Source: Anaerotignum lactatifermentans (GTDB lineage Bacteria > Bacillota > Clostridia > Lachnospirales > Anaerotignaceae). Taken from it: 64,000 nt of DNA. Of this stretch, positions 52,331-61,955 are shown in pieces. Position numbers and translations under genes: made by a program. The notes below the pieces were generated by a model. The model was not told the DNA's origin, did no database searches, and saw only the letters and a list, made by a program, of their open reading frames with translations. Within the stretch, counting starts at the first letter, position 1. Each line of letters starts with the position of its first letter. The stretch is taken from assembly GCF_016902535.1 (NCBI RefSeq), contig NZ_JACSNY010000003.1:1-64000 (forward strand), given 5' to 3'.

Positions 52331-55300
52331 ATGAAACAACGAATTATGGCAATTTTTTTAAGCCTGTGTATGATGATTGGGCTTTTGCCGGCAACTGCCT
52401 TTGCAGCAGACGGGGGAGAGTTGGTTATTGGTGATAGCCCTGTTATTATTACAGATGGCGGAAACAGCCAGGGAAATCTGGTCTATGATGAAGAGACTGC
52501 TTCCATTACTGCTTCGGTTGGCGACGGTGTAGAGACACCTGTTGGCATTGGAGAGGGAGAAGTCGTGATAGTGCCGGAGTGTATCTGCGCGACAGAGCCT
52601 GGTAGTTTGACGATGATAACCGAATCTCAGAGTCTGACTACCATTGATGGCGAAGCTACTTTGGAGCTGGAAGCGACATACAGCCCAGAGGAATGTGTTC
52701 TGTCGGATGGCAGCCATGGGGAGTATGAAAATATTTCCTATGAAATCACAAAGGTAATGAAAAACGAGCAGTCCATGAGTACAGAACAATATGCCGATAT
52801 CGCAGGCAATATCCTTACGGTTTACGGTGATGACAACGAAGATCCCTATACCGTTTATGTCCGGGCAAAATGCGGCGATGTAGAGAAAGAGGTGTATAGT
52901 GACGAGATCGCAATTACTGTGAATACATTTACATCTGCTTTTGTATCTGCTTTTGTATCTAATGCTCCAGAGGGAGAATTTTATAATGCTGATGGAGAAT
53001 TGGATATTAGTAAGGGCTCTATCATCATTACAGACGATGGATATCAGGTAGGAGAAAACCCGCTGGTTGAATGGAGTGATTCTGACCACGCTCTGACCAT
53101 TACTGGTACCAGCAATGGTGAAAATAATATTATCGTGCAAGGCGGGAACCCCGAGCTTACATTCAATGGCGTAAATATTACGACGACAGGAAGTAATCAG
53201 CCCGCTGTCCTGCTGTACGGTGGTACAGGCAATGGCGAAAGCAGAGCAGCTGATGCTACCATTATTCTGCAAGGAGATAACAATATCCTTAAAGGTAATG
53301 ATGCTCCTGCAATCCAGATCAATATAAATGCTATTTTGACCATTGAAGGAGACGGTATTTTAACCACTTCCACTACGGCAAATAATTCTTCTGCTATCGG
53401 CGCAGGTAATAGCAATGCTTACGCTTTTACCGATGATACAGGCGAAGCCAAGACAAACAATAGTTATCGACAATATGGCAATCTGGTGATCGAAAACGGT
53501 ACGGTTATCGCCAGAGGCGCAGGAATGGGTTCAAAACAATATACTGCCGGAATCGGAGATAGCTATTATGCCAATTTTGGTGATGTCACGGTGAATGGCG
53601 GTACTGTCGAACTCTATAACAATAATTCAAATGGTACTGGTATTTCGGGTAATAATATCGAGATCAACGGCGGTGTAGTAAAAGATTACACCGGAGGAAC
53701 AAAAGGCGGGATCCATTCAGATCAGTCCTTTACGATGAATGGCGGAACGATTACAGGCAATGCGCGACTGAGAGGAGCCGGTACTATCTCTATTACCGGT
53801 GGTAATATCGGAGGTTATTATACTGGTGATGTAACTGGCCGTGTGTTGACTAAATTGTATTTTGTAGAAGAAAACGGTACACCGAAAGCCGACACAGAGG
53901 TTACAGTTGCAGAGGGGGAAGAAACCCCTTGGACGGCGTATACCGATGAGAACGGTGTCGTTACTACTTATCTTGCAAGCACTACAGAGAAAATCAGTGT
54001 GGAAATCAGCGGCCAATCCTACGGAGAAATTGTCCTTGATGATCATAGAGGCATTGTAGGCGCTTCCTGTACTTGTAATAAAGGAACAGGCACTCTGAAT
54101 ATGATTACGCAGTCTCAAAAACTGACTACTGTAGATGGCGAAGCTACATTGGAATTAGCAGCTAATTATACAAACGATAATTGTGTATTACCATCCGGTT
54201 TTCATGGAAACTATGAGGATATTTCCTTTGAAGTTACCAAGGTAGTTAAGAATGATCAGTATATGCAAGTGGAGCGGTATACCCAGATCGCTGATACATC
54301 TCTTACAGTCTATGGGGATGTCAACAGTGATACCTATACAGTTTATGTACGAGCAAAATGCGGTGATATAGGTGCAGAGGTGTATAGTGACGAAATCGCT
54401 ATTACGGTGAATACCTATGAATCTGAAGCTAGTTCGGATGAACTGGATATTGCCAGAGGCTCTATTGTTATTACAGACAACGGATATACAGTGGGAAATG
54501 GCGAGCCGGTGGCATGGGGTGACAATACTAGCCATGCTCTGACCATTACTGGTACCAGCGATGGTGAAAATAATATTATTGTGCAGGGCGGGGATCCCAA
54601 ACTTACATTTAAGGATGTAAATATTACGGCGACAGGCAGTAATCAGCCCGCTGTCCTGCTGTATGGCGGTACAGGCAATGGCGAAAGCAGAGCAGCTGAT
54701 GCCACTATTATTCTTCAGGGGAATGACAATATCCTTGTAGGTAATGGCGCTCCTGCAATCCAGATCAATATAAATGCTATTTTGACCATTGAAGGAAGCG
54801 GTACTTTGACCACTGAGTCAAACAGCACTTCTGCTATTGGCGCCGGCAATAACAATGCTTACGCTTTTACCGATGTTGCAGGCGATGCTGGGACACATAA
54901 TAATTACCGAAGCGGCGGCAATCTGGTGATCGAAAGCGGTACGGTTATCGCCAGAGGCGCAGGAACGGGTTCAAGACAATATATTGCCGGAATCGGAGAT
55001 AGCTATTATGCTAATTTTGGTAATGTCACGGTCAATGGCGGTACTGTCGAACTCTATAACAATAATTCAAATGGTACTGGTATTTCGGGTAATAATATCG
55101 AGATCAACGGCGGTGTAGTAAAAGATTACACCGGAGGAACAAGAGGCGGTATCCATTCAGATCAGTCCTTTACGATGAATGGCGGAACGATTACAGGCAA
55201 TGCACAGCTGAGAGGGGCTGACAAGATCTCTATTACCGGTGGCAATATCGGAGGTTATTATACTGGTGATGTAACTGGCCGTGTATTGACGAAACTGTAC

Positions 55301-58300
55301 TTTGTAGAAACAAATGGCAAACCCGTAGCCAATACAGAGGTTACAGTTACAGAGGGAGAAGGAAGCCCTTGGACGGCGTATACCGATGAGAACGGCATCA
55401 TCACCACCTATCTGGCAGATGCAACGACTGAGATCAGTGCAACAATTGATACGCAGGAATATAACAATATTTCTGTTTCTAATCATCAGGCCCTCATTGG
55501 CGGAACCTGCTCCTGCAGTACCTTTACTGACATCACATGGGAAACCGGTTTGCCGGAAAGCATTACACTTCATAATTTGACAGTTGGTGGGGACAGCACG
55601 GAACCAGTAAAAATGAACTATGACGTTCCTGCTGCGCAGCTGGTAACAGATCAGCCTTGCAATATGCCAATTCATCCTTCCTTACCGGAGATCGAGTATG
55701 AATTGAGCGTGACAACAAAGGACGGACCAGTTGTGGGCGAGTTATCAGGTTATGCAACCTTTAGAAACAATCATCTGACGCTCCTGCCGGGAAATGCCCC
55801 TTATACCGTTACATTGACGGCAAAAGCGGGAGATGGAGAGGCGAAAAAGACAGCTTCTCATAGCATTATAGTGTATAAAGGCGAAACTTCCGGAGGAGAA
55901 ACACAAATTTCTACAATCAACCTGGCTTTGGGAGATGCTGTCATCAATTATACAGCAGATGGTAAGTATACCTATAGTCAAGGTGATACAATTACTGATC
56001 AAGCAATCGAGGGTACCATTCTGATCACTGGCTTTGCTGCTGATGGTAGTGTTACGGTCAATGGCGGCAGCCCAACCCTCGTCATCAACCAGAATGATCC
56101 ACAGGATGTATGGACCATTTATTCTGGTGAAAATGCGGAAAATATCACATTGCAGCCCCGTACCTTTAATGACAAACTCCGTTTTGGTGAAGAAGGCTCT
56201 GCACTGGCGGAACTGAGTTATGTTTCCGCAACAGGAAAGTTGAAACTGAATCCAGATCAGGGAAATATTACATTTAACACTGATGACTCTGTGACACAGG
56301 GGAAATTTATCATTACCCAGTTGAATGGAAATATTACAGAATATGTTGTTATGGGCGGCGACATAGAAGTGGCCCGTACAGTTACCAATAACAGCAGTGC
56401 TCTCATTACTCTGGAAATCAACGGAGAGAGTGTTGAACTGGCGGCAAACGGCGGCAGTCACAGCATTCCAAAGGCAGATAACAGCCAGATTGATGCTACG
56501 ACCAAAACATACCTTTTCGGCAATGGTGATGGCACGTATACTCTGATCGCCGCAGGTGAAGGAGATGCGGATGCAAGTAATTACGGCGACACGCAGTCCA
56601 AAATTACAGCGGCGATTTTCGACAGAGACTTTACCGGAAGGCTACGCGCAGACAATATTCTGTATGATGTGAACCTTTCTGAACTTCATGCGGAACAGTT
56701 TAGCGATATTAGTGTTAAGGGCAGTATGCTTGGCCATGTGTATATTGGTCCGAACATGACAAATATCAGCTGGGGCAACTACTGCATGACAACTGGTTTT
56801 ACCGTTGATCCGGATAATCCGGCTTATACGACGGACGAGAGCGGTGCGCTTTACAGCAAGGATTACAGTACTTTGGTGGTTCTTCCGTCCCAGTGGACAG
56901 GGTCTTATACGACACATGAAGATTGCACCACTATTGGAGAGTACGCAACCATGCGTTTGAAATTGGATAGCCTGACCATTGGAAAAAATGTGCAGACAAT
57001 AGAAGGCGGTTCCTATCTGTTCTTCTCCAACCTTCTCAGTGCGATTTATGTAGAAGCGGGAAATCAGAATTTTGTTTCCAGGGATGGTATTCTGTATGAC
57101 AAAGAGATGACTGTTATTCTTGCCTGCCCCGGTAAGCTTGCACTGAAGGAGTTGACTGTTCCCGAAACTGTAACAAGTGTAGGAGCGTATATTTTCCAGA
57201 ATATTGGCATTGAAAAGCTGATTATTCCAGAGGGAACGGAGATTTCTGGTAACAGAGCTGGCTTTACTCGTATGTACAATTTGAAAGAATTGGAGATGCT
57301 GGGAAGCTATTCTGGTTATATTGATGGTGCAGCAGCACTGAAAAAACTTACGGTATATGATGGTTTTAACTTTGCACAAAATCTGGATGGAGACGGTAAC
57401 ACACCTGATTCCAGCATGAGCTGGATCAAAAATGCTGGTATTACCATAACCGGCGGGGAAAATGCGGCTTATGACGGTCAGTCTCAGAAGGTGGAAGTCA
57501 CAACGACTGATTCGAACCTGACCGTAGAGTACAGTACGGATGGAGACGAGTGGAGTACAGAAGTACCAGCTGCGGTTTCCGCACCCGGCACTTACACCGT
57601 ATATTGGCGGATCACGAAACCCGCTGATGAAACATATAACTTTGATCGTGTGCTTTACAGCAGCCGTACCTTTACCATCGGCGGTCTGGAAGCATCCGAA
57701 GACTGGTTCACCCTCAGCGGTCCGGTAGCAACGGACGAAGCAGCGGAAACTACTCCCGTTACATTGAATCAGCCGGCTGCTGCACCTTCTTTGGAAGGCG
57801 GATATACTGTGAAATACAATGGAGCAACCGATGTTCCTACCACGGCTGGCAGCTATCTGGTTACCGTAGAGATCACGGCGGAAGGCTATGTACAGGAAAC
57901 CTTGACACTGGGCAATTACGTTATCCTGAGTGCGGATCAAGCTGGCAGCATAGTAATTTCCTTTGTGACCAATGGCGGTGATCCCATTGATCCTGTTATT
58001 GCGACAAGTGGTGATTCCATTGAGATTCCTGAAAAGGCGACAAGAGCCGGCTATACTTTCGCGGGCTGGTATTCCGACAGCGCGCTGCGGAACAAGGTAG
58101 ATTCTCTGCCGGCTACGATGCCTTCGGAAAATACCACTTACTACGCAAAGTGGACCAGAGACGCTTATACCATTACATATGTCCTGAATGATGGTACGGT
58201 ATCCGGCAATCCTGAAGGATACACAGCAGAAACATCCACCTTTACACTGAAGAATCCTACAAAGGCCGGATATGAATTTACAGGCTGGACATGGGATGGA

Positions 58301-60007
58301 CAGGATACACCGGTAGAAACCGTGACCATTGAGAAAGGCAGCAGCGGAGATAGGGTATATACGGCAAACTGGAAAGAAATCGAGTATACTATCACATATC
58401 CAAAGGACTATGATAAAGTATCTGGAAATCAGGAGACATATACCATAAATGATACGCTGAGCAGTGCAATTTCTCTGACAAATCCATCGAGAGAAGGGTA
58501 CTCTTTCAAAGGCTGGACCATGGTTGTTGATAACAGCACATCTTATATCCTTCCCGCAGAAGGCGCAGAAATTCCTGCGGGAACATTGGGAAATCTTACA
58601 CTCAGCGGCATCTGGCTGGCAGATAATCAGACAATGACATTCCATGCGAATGGCGGGAAATTCGCGGATGGAACAGATGTCTATGTAATCAGTGGAGCAT
58701 ATGACAGTCCTCTTTCAGTGGATGTGACAAATCCTACACGTTCGGGGTATAGGTTCCTTGGATGGTTTACGGATGAAGAATGCACACAGCTCTTTGAGGC
58801 GTCAAACATCGAAACAATGCCGCTGTCCATGGATATCTACGCAGGTTGGAAAAAGAAATCCTCCAGCAGTTCCGAAAGCACAGAAGGTTCCGGTACAAGC
58901 AGTGTGAGCGATCATGTCATTATTACCACAAACAGCGGAACGCTTACAGATTCTCAAATCGAGGACGCTGTAAAGAAAGCGGAAAAGGATTCCGTTATCA
59001 CCATTCAGGCGGAGAAATCCGATGAGGTTGTTCTGAGTGCCGGAGCAATGAAAGCTTTGGTGGAAAATGAGAATGATCTGCTGATCCAACTGCGGGATGG
59101 AGAAGTGACATTGCCTGAAAAAGCCATGAGCGGCTTGATTGACGGCGCAAAGAGCAGCTATGAGATCGTTGTTTCTTTGGAAGAACAGACCAGCAGCGAT
59201 GACGCGGCAGTTTCTGAACTCCTTGACAAAGGCGCTGTGGTATTTGATGTAACCATTACAGTAAATGGCAAGGAGATCCACAGCTTTGACAGAGGACTGA
59301 CCCTTACCTTTACAGTACCAGGCCTGAAAGAGATGGAAGAACCTATTGTGCTGCATCTTCTGCAGGATGGAGAACAGGAAAGCTATGAACCTGATGAGAT
59401 CAGCGGAGAGACTCTGACCATTAAGGGCATCAAAAACCTTTCTGTTTTCGCTGTTCTTTCCGACAGTGAGGAAACTGTGGAAACTGAGAATCCTTTCGTA
59501 GATGTTTTTGCAAGCGATTATTACTTCAACGCGGTGCTTTGGGCGGTAGCCAACGGCGTGACAGCAGGCACCAGCGACATCACCTTTAGCCCGGATGTTA
59601 CCGTATCCCGTGCACAGATGGTAACATTCCTGTGGCGCGCAGCCGGTTCCCCGGCGGCAGAGGGAAGCAATCCCTTTACAGACGTATCCGTCAGTGATTA
59701 TTATTACAGCGCGGTGCTCTGGGCAGTAGCCAACGGCGTGACCGCGGGCACCAGTGAAACTACATTTAGTCCTGATGCGCCGGTATCCAGAGCGCAGGCA
59801 GTGACCTTCCAGTGGCGTGCGGCAGGCGGCCCGGCAGTATCCGGCGAAAGCTTTGTGGATATTCCGGAAGGCGCATACTACGCACCTGCTGTGACATGGG
59901 CAGTTGCCAATGGAATCACAAGCGGAACAGGAGACCATCAGTTCAGTCCTGACGCACCGGTATCCCGTGCGCAGGCAGTAACATTCCTGTATCGTCAGTA
60001 TAAATAA
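52331..60007 (+). CDS. Giant secreted surface protein: beta-helix repeats, BspA-type LRR, InlB-type repeats, three SLH domains
   Basis: About 2558 residues. A signal peptide (MKQRIMAIFLSLCMMIGLLP..., cleaving after TAFA) leads into two ~480-residue duplicated units (about 83-577 and 578-1063) of beta-helix type. BspA-like leucine-rich repeats (about 1457-1680), four InlB B-type repeats (about 1873-2175; GYTFAGWY, GYEFTGWT, GYSFKGWT, GYRFLGWF), a Ser-rich linker and three SLH domains (about 2384-2558; LWAVANGVTAGTS) follow. SLH domains anchor it to wall polymers. I chose ATG 52331; ATG 52268 would add 21 non-signal residues. It is probably an adhesin. Confidence 0.93.
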   Translation: MKQRIMAIFLSLCMMIGLLPATAFAADGGELVIGDSPVIITDGGNSQGNLVYDEETASITASVGDGVETPVGIGEGEVVIVPECICATEPGSLTMITESQSLTTIDGEATLELEATYSPEECVLSDGSHGEYENISYEITKVMKNEQSMSTEQYADIAGNILTVYGDDNEDPYTVYVRAKCGDVEKEVYSDEIAITVNTFTSAFVSAFVSNAPEGEFYNADGELDISKGSIIITDDGYQVGENPLVEWSDSDHALTITGTSNGENNIIVQGGNPELTFNGVNITTTGSNQPAVLLYGGTGNGESRAADATIILQGDNNILKGNDAPAIQININAILTIEGDGILTTSTTANNSSAIGAGNSNAYAFTDDTGEAKTNNSYRQYGNLVIENGTVIARGAGMGSKQYTAGIGDSYYANFGDVTVNGGTVELYNNNSNGTGISGNNIEINGGVVKDYTGGTKGGIHSDQSFTMNGGTITGNARLRGAGTISITGGNIGGYYTGDVTGRVLTKLYFVEENGTPKADTEVTVAEGEETPWTAYTDENGVVTTYLASTTEKISVEISGQSYGEIVLDDHRGIVGASCTCNKGTGTLNMITQSQKLTTVDGEATLELAANYTNDNCVLPSGFHGNYEDISFEVTKVVKNDQYMQVERYTQIADTSLTVYGDVNSDTYTVYVRAKCGDIGAEVYSDEIAITVNTYESEASSDELDIARGSIVITDNGYTVGNGEPVAWGDNTSHALTITGTSDGENNIIVQGGDPKLTFKDVNITATGSNQPAVLLYGGTGNGESRAADATIILQGNDNILVGNGAPAIQININAILTIEGSGTLTTESNSTSAIGAGNNNAYAFTDVAGDAGTHNNYRSGGNLVIESGTVIARGAGTGSRQYIAGIGDSYYANFGNVTVNGGTVELYNNNSNGTGISGNNIEINGGVVKDYTGGTRGGIHSDQSFTMNGGTITGNAQLRGADKISITGGNIGGYYTGDVTGRVLTKLYFVETNGKPVANTEVTVTEGEGSPWTAYTDENGIITTYLADATTEISATIDTQEYNNISVSNHQALIGGTCSCSTFTDITWETGLPESITLHNLTVGGDSTEPVKMNYDVPAAQLVTDQPCNMPIHPSLPEIEYELSVTTKDGPVVGELSGYATFRNNHLTLLPGNAPYTVTLTAKAGDGEAKKTASHSIIVYKGETSGGETQISTINLALGDAVINYTADGKYTYSQGDTITDQAIEGTILITGFAADGSVTVNGGSPTLVINQNDPQDVWTIYSGENAENITLQPRTFNDKLRFGEEGSALAELSYVSATGKLKLNPDQGNITFNTDDSVTQGKFIITQLNGNITEYVVMGGDIEVARTVTNNSSALITLEINGESVELAANGGSHSIPKADNSQIDATTKTYLFGNGDGTYTLIAAGEGDADASNYGDTQSKITAAIFDRDFTGRLRADNILYDVNLSELHAEQFSDISVKGSMLGHVYIGPNMTNISWGNYCMTTGFTVDPDNPAYTTDESGALYSKDYSTLVVLPSQWTGSYTTHEDCTTIGEYATMRLKLDSLTIGKNVQTIEGGSYLFFSNLLSAIYVEAGNQNFVSRDGILYDKEMTVILACPGKLALKELTVPETVTSVGAYIFQNIGIEKLIIPEGTEISGNRAGFTRMYNLKELEMLGSYSGYIDGAAALKKLTVYDGFNFAQNLDGDGNTPDSSMSWIKNAGITITGGENAAYDGQSQKVEVTTTDSNLTVEYSTDGDEWSTEVPAAVSAPGTYTVYWRITKPADETYNFDRVLYSSRTFTIGGLEASEDWFTLSGPVATDEAAETTPVTLNQPAAAPSLEGGYTVKYNGATDVPTTAGSYLVTVEITAEGYVQETLTLGNYVILSADQAGSIVISFVTNGGDPIDPVIATSGDSIEIPEKATRAGYTFAGWYSDSALRNKVDSLPATMPSENTTYYAKWTRDAYTITYVLNDGTVSGNPEGYTAETSTFTLKNPTKAGYEFTGWTWDGQDTPVETVTIEKGSSGDRVYTANWKEIEYTITYPKDYDKVSGNQETYTINDTLSSAISLTNPSREGYSFKGWTMVVDNSTSYILPAEGAEIPAGTLGNLTLSGIWLADNQTMTFHANGGKFADGTDVYVISGAYDSPLSVDVTNPTRSGYRFLGWFTDEECTQLFEASNIETMPLSMDIYAGWKKKSSSSSESTEGSGTSSVSDHVIITTNSGTLTDSQIEDAVKKAEKDSVITIQAEKSDEVVLSAGAMKALVENENDLLIQLRDGEVTLPEKAMSGLIDGAKSSYEIVVSLEEQTSSDDAAVSELLDKGAVVFDVTITVNGKEIHSFDRGLTLTFTVPGLKEMEEPIVLHLLQDGEQESYEPDEISGETLTIKGIKNLSVFAVLSDSEETVETENPFVDVFASDYYFNAVLWAVANGVTAGTSDITFSPDVTVSRAQMVTFLWRAAGSPAAEGSNPFTDVSVSDYYYSAVLWAVANGVTAGTSETTFSPDAPVSRAQAVTFQWRAAGGPAVSGESFVDIPEGAYYAPAVTWAVANGITSGTGDHQFSPDAPVSRAQAVTFLYRQYK
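52578..55505 (+). repeat. Two near-identical ~1.44-kb tandem units inside the giant gene
   Basis: Bases 53581-53720 and 55021-55160 are almost identical and exactly 1440 bases apart; homology extends from about 52580 to 54060 and 54061 to 55505. Some stretches (for example 53641-53700 against 55081-55140) are identical. This is a recent in-frame duplication of a 480-residue unit. Confidence 0.88.
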
Positions 60008-60055
60008 GCAATACTTTCTGGAATGGCTGTCATGAAATAATCGTGTTATAGCCTG

Positions 60056-60094
60056 CGGCGGCAAAGAAGGTATCCTTCTTTGCCGCCGTTTTTT
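60056..60094 (+). terminator. Terminator 1 of the giant gene
   Basis: CGGCGGCAAAGAAGG (60056-60070) pairs perfectly with CCTTCTTTGCCGCCG (60074-60088) around TAT, then T6. Confidence 0.95.
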
Positions 60095-60115
60095 GTGCTT
60101 TCGCTTAGCAAAAAG

Positions 60116-60152
60116 AATAGAGCGCGGCATAGGATGCCGCGCTCTATTTATG
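60116..60152. terminator. Terminator-like hairpin 2, in tandem
   Basis: AATAGAGCGCGGCAT (60116-60130) pairs perfectly with ATGCCGCGCTCTATT (60134-60148) around AGG. Short AT tails lie on both sides. Confidence 0.8.
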
Positions 60153-60290
60153 TTTACACTGTAAACGCATGGATACTATTTCAGGATACGGAATTTTAAA
60201 GTACGTGATAAGCGATTACGGAAATGTGGATTCTGCTAAAAGCTTTTATAAAAGAAGGAGTGGCTGTTAGGGGCATCTTCATAAGAAAAC

Positions 60291-60334
60291 AAAGATTGTC
60301 GGAATCCTTGCAACAAAGAGGATTCCGGCATAGA
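60291..60334. repeat. Repeat-family hairpin (copy 6)
   Basis: TGTCGGAATCCT (60297-60308) pairs, with wobble, with AGGATTCCGGCA (60319-60330). It carries the same GGAATCC/GGATTCC core as the terminators elsewhere, here after the tandem hairpins. Confidence 0.65.
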
Positions 60335-60337
60335 TGC

Positions 60338-60436
60338 TTATCTATGCGTTAAGTTATGAATTTCTTCTGCCACATACAATGGCAGATTGATGAGCCAATC
60401 CTCTTTTTTATAGTTTGCCATAGCAGTGTGGTACAT
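60338..60436 (-). CDS. Possible 32-residue peptide on the minus strand
   Basis: ATG 60436 with AGAAGG seven bases upstream opens a 32-codon frame (MYHTAMANYKKEDWLINLPL..., ending NLTHR) that stops at 60338, directly before repeat hairpin 6, which could terminate it. No family recognised; it may be a remnant. The rest of 60150-60560 shows no gene. Confidence 0.3.
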   Translation of the reverse strand: MYHTAMANYKKEDWLINLPLYVAEEIHNLTHR

Positions 60437-60571
60437 GGAAAGACCTTCTCACTGTGATATAGATGGCATACCGGAATATAACAAAAATAACAACGAAAAA
60501 TAGGGGGTGGAAACATTTTTTACGGCGAATATCGGGCTTTAAACGGTTTTATCTCTGCAAAGTTTTTATGC

Positions 60572-60720
60572 TATAATGAATTTGCGCCTGTAAAGACATA
60601 AAAGCAGAGCAAATGAAAATCTGCCGGGGGGGACTGCGGAAAAGCGGAATATTTGCAGGCGTCACCGGGAAACTGTTTTGGGATAGCGCAAATCATCTCA
60701 TAAGCAGATGATTTTGTTTT
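60572..60720 (+). promoter_or_regulatory. Promoter and structured leader of recombinase 2
   Basis: TATAAT (60572-60577) with a weak -35 (TTATCT) starts a leader of about 240 bases. It contains a G-rich stretch (60624-60660) and a terminator-like hairpin AAATCATCT/AGATGATTT (60689-60714) with a T-rich tail. This could attenuate recombinase expression. I see no known riboswitch consensus. Confidence 0.45.
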
Positions 60721-60821
60721 GAGGAACAGCCAGCGTATATTTTTATGAAATGATATTTCGGCGATTATTTTTTTCAAAATAAATCCACAATAACTATAAT
60801 GAGGCTAAGGAGGATTGTTTT

Positions 60822-61664
60822 ATGAAAAAGGTTATCGTTACGAAAGAAGTGGTAGAGGGGTACCTGAATTATTTGAAAGCACAGGAGAAAAGTCAGGGAA
60901 CATTGGAAAAATATCGGAGGGAGTTATATGAACTGATGTTTTTTCTGTCTGACACAGAAGTGAGAAAAGAAGAACTGCTCCTTTGGAAAGGGGCTTTGGA
61001 GAAAAAATACTGCCCTTCCGGTGTGAATGGCAGACTGGTGGCGGCCAATGGTTTTTTTACGTTTTTGGGCAGGTTCGATCTGCGGATGAAACTGCTGCGG
61101 ATACAGAAAGAAATCTTCAGCAGAGAGGAGAAAGAAATGACCCGAGCGGAATATACAAGGCTGGTGCGGACGGCGGAAGAACGGGGAAACCAACGTCTGT
61201 CATTGGTAATGCAGACCATCTGTGCTACGGGCATCCGTGTTTCGGAGCTGCGTTATATTACGGCGGAAGCGGTGAAGCGGGGACGGGCGGAAGTAAACTG
61301 CAAAGGAAAGCACCGGGTGATCTTTTTCCCGCGGGCATTGCAGAAAAAGCTGATTCATTATGGAAAAAAGAAGGGAATCCGGAGGGGAGCTTTGTTTATT
61401 ACAAAGAATGGAAACCCTTTGAACAGAAGCAATATCTGGGCAGAAATGAAAAAACTGTGCCAATATGCACAGGTCAGCGAAGAGAAAGTATTTCCTCATA
61501 ATCTACGGCATCTGTTTGCCAGAATTTTTTACGCTTTGGAAAAAGATATTGCGAAACTGGCGGATTTGTTAGGACACAGCAGTATAGAGACAACGCGGAT
61601 CTATATTATGGAAAGCGGAAAGGAGCATCAGAAAAGACTGGAAAAGATGAGACTGGTATTATGA
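60822..61664 (+). CDS. Tyrosine recombinase 2 (predicted promoter-inversion enzyme)
   Basis: A 280-residue phage-integrase-family protein, paralogous to recombinase 1: shared ICATGIRVSELRY (Arg I), KGKHRVIFFP (Lys), FPHNLRHLFARIFY (His-x-x-Arg), DLLGHSSIETTRIYI (His and Tyr). The N-terminal core-binding domain spans about 8-95. AAGGAGG precedes ATG 60822. Its stop codon TGA (61662-61664) provides the first base of the inverted repeat 61664-61690. I infer that it flips 61691-61927. Confidence 0.92.
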   Translation: MKKVIVTKEVVEGYLNYLKAQEKSQGTLEKYRRELYELMFFLSDTEVRKEELLLWKGALEKKYCPSGVNGRLVAANGFFTFLGRFDLRMKLLRIQKEIFSREEKEMTRAEYTRLVRTAEERGNQRLSLVMQTICATGIRVSELRYITAEAVKRGRAEVNCKGKHRVIFFPRALQKKLIHYGKKKGIRRGALFITKNGNPLNRSNIWAEMKKLCQYAQVSEEKVFPHNLRHLFARIFYALEKDIAKLADLLGHSSIETTRIYIMESGKEHQKRLEKMRLVL

Positions 61665-61954
61665 CAGAATTTCCATTCTGTAGTAACAATACGGAAGAAG
61701 TCTGGATTTGATTTGCTTCTACATAGTCTCACTATACCACCTAATGCGTAGAAAAACAACAAAAAGGCATAAAAAATAGACCAAAATTTTCTTTAAATGA
61801 AAAAAAGAAACATTTGGTTTTCTTTTTATGTTTATCATAATGATTTTTCGACTTTATGAAGTATATTTCGGCGTATGCCATAAAGTTATTATAGAATAAA
61901 AACGAAAAAAGACTTTACAAAGCGGCGATTGTTACTACAGAATGGAAATTTTGT
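61664..61954. repeat. Invertible promoter segment 2 with 27-bp inverted repeats
   Basis: 61664-61690 and the reverse of 61928-61954 match at 26 of 27 bases, flanking 237 bp. The core is again 7-4-7: ACAGAAT-TTCC-ATTCTGT on the left, ACAGAAT-GGAA-ATTTTGT on the right. A minus-strand promoter, TTGTTT (61759-61754), 17 bp, extended TGG-TATAGT (61736-61731), points left. Behind it lies a hairpin, ACCAAAATTTTCTTT (61780-61794) with AAAGAAACATTTGGT (61804-61818). The layout copies switch 1. Inversion would point the promoter at the gene at 62181. Confidence 0.82.
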
Positions 61955-61955
61955 T

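Noticed and set aside
53140-55200. Possible CRISPR or short tandem array because of repeated DNA
   Set aside because: The repeat is two 1440-base coding units with an open frame through both, not short direct repeats with unique spacers. No CRISPR array or cas gene was seen anywhere.
60600-60700. Known riboswitch (c-di-GMP, preQ1 or cobalamin) in the recombinase 2 leader
   Set aside because: None of the conserved core sequences of these classes could be found; only a G-rich stretch and a hairpin are visible.
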